From positions 186,001 to 250,000 of the forward strand of contig NZ_JAATJH010000005.1 in the NCBI RefSeq assembly GCF_011927835.1: a DNA stretch of 64,000 bases, in the 5' to 3' direction. The translations under genes and the position numbers were made by a program. Shown piece by piece: positions 61,661 through 64,000 of the stretch. The notes beneath the pieces are model-generated. The model searched no databases, was not told the origin of the DNA, and saw only the letters and a list, made by a program, of their open reading frames with translations. Source of the DNA: Neolewinella antarctica. Its GTDB lineage: Bacteria; Bacteroidota; Bacteroidia; Chitinophagales; Saprospiraceae. How positions within the stretch are numbered: the stretch's first letter is position 1; the number at the start of each line of letters is the position of its first letter.

Positions 61661-64000
61661 CTAAAAGGGTATGTCCTCATCCGTATTCATACGCGAAGGT
61701 ATCGTCGTCGAGCCGTAGGGTTGTCCGCCGCTTTCGGATTGGATGGCGGTGTCGGGTAACAGGTCAAAATCCGGGTCGTCGAGGTCGGTGAAGCGGGCGA
61801 AGTCGCTGATGAAGCGCATGCGGAGGTCTTTGGCTTCGCCGTGGCGGTTTTTCCCGATGATGACGTTGGCAATGCCGGCGTTGGAGTTGCCCATTTCGTC
61901 TTCGTGGATGCCGTAGTATTCGGGGCGGTGGAGGAACATTACTATGTCGGCATCTTGTTCGATCGAGTTGTGGACGACGATGCCATTAGCAACGAAGTTG
62001 TGCGGGCCGGGAACGGTGAGGTCGTACACTTCTTCGTAAGCATCTTGACTAATAGAAACTATGGAGTCCCAGTAAATATCGCTTTGCGCTAACTTTTCTA
62101 ACTCATTTGAACCCACGATGTCGGCTATTTTCTGCGCACGTTCTCTACCAATATTTGCTTTGTAGAGTGCAGTCCCACAGTAATTAGTGCCTAAGTTAGC
62201 CTGCATCTGTCGGGTAGTGATGCCACTTTGCTCCATTTGCGGGACGACGATAGAGCGCCACACGGATTTTGGGATAACGTCACGATTTGTGTTAGCGACT
62301 TTAGTGCTAAAGTGACTGATAATCTCTTCTAGCGCCTTCGTTTTATAATCGCCAACCGTTCCTACTTCCTGGCAGAATCGTAGCATATCGGTACGCCCCG
62401 TGATGAGGACGTGAAACTGATCACGTCCTTTCTCTTGTTGCGGTACGTTTTTTACCCGGGCATTTATGGATAAGCGGTTCAGTAAAGATTGCACATCGTA
62501 CGCTAACCGACTGCTGCTACTGGCATAATATATTTTGGGATAACGGCTTCCTGGCGTCCCGCTATTGATGCAACCGTCGGTAGACCAAAGATGCCGTAAA
62601 AAGATACCTACGGCGTCTTCCTTTTGTTGAAAGACTTGGGTGGGAATAAATTTCTCGTGTGATCGCAATCCAAACACTCCAAGCGTAGTAAGCCATTCTG
62701 ATATTACATTTCGGACTCCGTGGGTATGTTTTCTAGTAGAAGTGAAGTAAACTTGGTACCAGCCATTTCTGGACTGATCCTTTCCCTCGAATTTCATCCT
62801 CGGAGCGAGTTCTTTACCAAAAATTTGACTGGCTAAGTCCATTGTTAGTTCACCCAGATCCTTTTCTCTAGTCGTGTACTGTATGGTGTGCTTGGGGAGC
62901 GTGCAGCCGTCACCGATCAAATGACCGAGTAGGGCTAAATTGTCGTTGGACATTACTTGGGGGGCACTCCGAGCAGAACTTATTTTCCGGGGAAGGGCTA
63001 AGTGGTCTTTCACCGCTAGCTCATCCAGCCTTTTCCAGCCGTCCACCGTCAAAAATTTGTGATTCGCCGTGGCACGAATGGTCCGGCCGAGCGCGGTTTG
63101 AAGTTTATACGTCTGCTTCGTGCCGGTAGAAAAGGCTCGGCTTACGGTAGCCGGTTGCATTTTCAGGTGTTCATCAGTTGACCAAACTTTGAATCCTCCA
63201 TCTGGATATTTATTAACTAATTCACTTAATCGAATCCGCTTTCCAGTGTCCGCAATCGTGACCAGTGTTTCTCCCGTGAGACAACCGGATTCACGAAGGT
63301 CACTCAACTGCGGACGCTTATCCCCACCCCGGCTCTCGACCGCTCGGCTAAGCTGGGAAAGCGCAATGACCGGTACGCTCAATTCTTTCGCCAAACCCTT
63401 TAACGCCCGGCTAATCCCGGAAACTTCCTGTTCCCGGTTCATGCCCTTGTTGCTCTCCCCCGCACCGGACATGAGCTGAAGGTAGTCGATAATGACCATC
63501 GAAATATCTTTTTCCTGCTTCAGGCGGCGGCACTTGGCGCGGAGCTCGAAAACGTTGATGCCGGGGGTGTCGTCGATGTAGATCGGCGCTTCGCCGACGC
63601 GGTCCATAGCGGCCGTGAGGCGAATCCATTCGTCGTCGTCGAACTTACCGTTTCGCATCTTTTGGCCGTTGACTTCGGCGTCCTGGGAAAAAATTCGGCC
63701 GGCCAACTGCGTAGCGCTCATCTCCAGGGAGAAGACCGCTACGCCACGTTTGTAGTCCACGGCGGCGTTGCGGGCCATACTGAGGACGAAAGATGTCTTA
63801 CCCATCGCGGGGCGGGCGGCGATGATGATGAGGTCGGAAGGCTGTAGACCGGAGGTGAGGCGGTCTAGCTCGGTGAATCCGGTGGGGACGCCCGTGAGGC
63901 CATCTTCCTTTTCGCGGAGCATGACTAGTTGCTCCATCAGTTGGTTGGCCAGGGAGCCCATGTCGGCCACCTGCTTACCCATGTTCTTTTCGGTGATCTC
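61661..64000 (-). CDS. dnaB: Replicative DNA helicase DnaB, interrupted by an intein; 5' part outside window
   Basis: The frame is open to base 64000 (EITEKNMGKQVADMGSL continues upstream of the apparent ATG 63982), so this is the C-terminal RecA-like domain of a longer DnaB. Visible: GVPTGFTELDRLTSGLQPSDLIIIAARPAMGKTSF (Walker A ARPAMGKT), AVFSLEMSATQLAGR, ISMVIIDYLQLM (Walker B), VIALSQLSRAVESRGGDKRPQLSDLRESG. Then a 439-residue intein, then the C-extein SIEQDADIVMFLHRPEYY and GKNRHGEAKDLRMRF. DnaB unwinds DNA at the fork, so splicing is presumably required for viability. The C-terminal tail ends MNTDEDIPF. Confidence 0.95.
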   Translation of the reverse strand, partial: EITEKNMGKQVADMGSLANQLMEQLVMLREKEDGLTGVPTGFTELDRLTSGLQPSDLIIIAARPAMGKTSFVLSMARNAAVDYKRGVAVFSLEMSATQLAGRIFSQDAEVNGQKMRNGKFDDDEWIRLTAAMDRVGEAPIYIDDTPGINVFELRAKCRRLKQEKDISMVIIDYLQLMSGAGESNKGMNREQEVSGISRALKGLAKELSVPVIALSQLSRAVESRGGDKRPQLSDLRESGCLTGETLVTIADTGKRIRLSELVNKYPDGGFKVWSTDEHLKMQPATVSRAFSTGTKQTYKLQTALGRTIRATANHKFLTVDGWKRLDELAVKDHLALPRKISSARSAPQVMSNDNLALLGHLIGDGCTLPKHTIQYTTREKDLGELTMDLASQIFGKELAPRMKFEGKDQSRNGWYQVYFTSTRKHTHGVRNVISEWLTTLGVFGLRSHEKFIPTQVFQQKEDAVGIFLRHLWSTDGCINSGTPGSRYPKIYYASSSSRLAYDVQSLLNRLSINARVKNVPQQEKGRDQFHVLITGRTDMLRFCQEVGTVGDYKTKALEEIISHFSTKVANTNRDVIPKSVWRSIVVPQMEQSGITTRQMQANLGTNYCGTALYKANIGRERAQKIADIVGSNELEKLAQSDIYWDSIVSISQDAYEEVYDLTVPGPHNFVANGIVVHNSIEQDADIVMFLHRPEYYGIHEDEMGNSNAGIANVIIGKNRHGEAKDLRMRFISDFARFTDLDDPDFDLLPDTAIQSESGGQPYGSTTIPSRMNTDEDIPF
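61967..63283 (-). mobile_element. DnaB intein with LAGLIDADG homing endonuclease
   Basis: 439 residues between RESG and SIEQ. Splicing block A begins at the catalytic Cys1 (CLTGETLVTIADTGKRIRL), block B has GRTIRATANHKFLTVDGW (Thr-x-x-His), and the C-terminal blocks read EEVYDLTVPGPHNFVANGIVVHN, ending in His-Asn before the +1 Ser. The centre carries two LAGLIDADG-like motifs, LLGHLIGDGCT and FLRHLWSTDGCI, so the endonuclease looks complete. The same DnaB site hosts the Synechocystis DnaB intein. The intein codons are clearly more AT-rich than the dnaB exteins, which supports lateral spread. Confidence 0.95.

Noticed and set aside
1-64000. CRISPR arrays, prophage genes, insertion sequences, defence islands
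   Set aside because: I looked for regularly spaced repeats, transposase or integrase motifs and nuclease/helicase clusters and found none; the repeats present are short, irregular families.

Overview
The window looks like chromosomal DNA of a Bacteroidota bacterium, most likely a marine, GC-rich Saprospiria/Lewinella-type organism. Evidence: type IX secretion (T9SS) C-terminal sorting domains, a CHU_C/SprB-repeat gliding-type protein, a DUF5916 protein, a short ComEC, DUF4175, TAnnTTTG-type promoters and very few Shine-Dalgarno sites. The genus is an inference. I see no rRNA, tRNA, CRISPR array, prophage or insertion sequence.

Layout. 1-4.5 kb: the 3' part of a DUF5916 gene, two overlapping rhodanese genes, comEC, and a decayed 3' remnant of a kptA-like RNA 2'-phosphotransferase. 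4.5-6.1 kb: a strong candidate chromosomal origin. DnaA boxes are clustered in the comEC-ctaA gap, a 50-bp stretch with only 7 G/C bases abuts the ctaA start, and further boxes lie inside the heme A synthase gene ctaA. 6.1-19.1 kb: a small membrane protein, a long coiled-coil DUF4175 protein, an anti-sigma-type ATPase plus ybeY, the thrA-thrB-thrC threonine operon, three perfect parS-type palindromes after thrC (about 12 kb from the DnaA cluster), and an M1 metallopeptidase. DnaA boxes and parS sites together mark this as an origin/centromere region.

19-37 kb: housekeeping and membrane genes, mostly on the minus strand from 23.5 kb: mevalonate diphosphate decarboxylase, a GT2 glycosyltransferase, a third rhodanese, a serine-palmitoyltransferase-like enzyme, DUF58, an SLC13 transporter, a frameshifted ABC ATPase with a membrane partner, lgt, a thioredoxin-fold protein, yidD, a DPP-IV-type peptidase, mnmG and recA. 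37-48.3 kb: a 1470-residue SprB-repeat/CHU_C surface protein, a TPR membrane protein, tatC, an SDR enzyme, a DUF4058 protein, and a GMC oxidoreductase with its Tat-signal-bearing small subunit.

48.7-57.6 kb: three tandem paralogous secreted CotH-kinase-family proteins with T9SS tails. The second has no ATG/GTG/TTG at its conserved N-terminus. The third lacks a roughly 190-residue module that in the other two sits inside the lamin-tail domain. 57.6-64 kb: GNAT, a DUF5117-type metalloprotease, an RlmK-like methyltransferase, and the 3' part of dnaB carrying a full 439-residue LAGLIDADG intein at the RESG/SIEQ site.

Several short repeat families thread through the gaps. The most notable is a GC-rich 17-mer, approximately TGCACCYGCGNCCGCGC, present in at least seven intergenic gaps and also inside the signal-peptide codons of three exported proteins.
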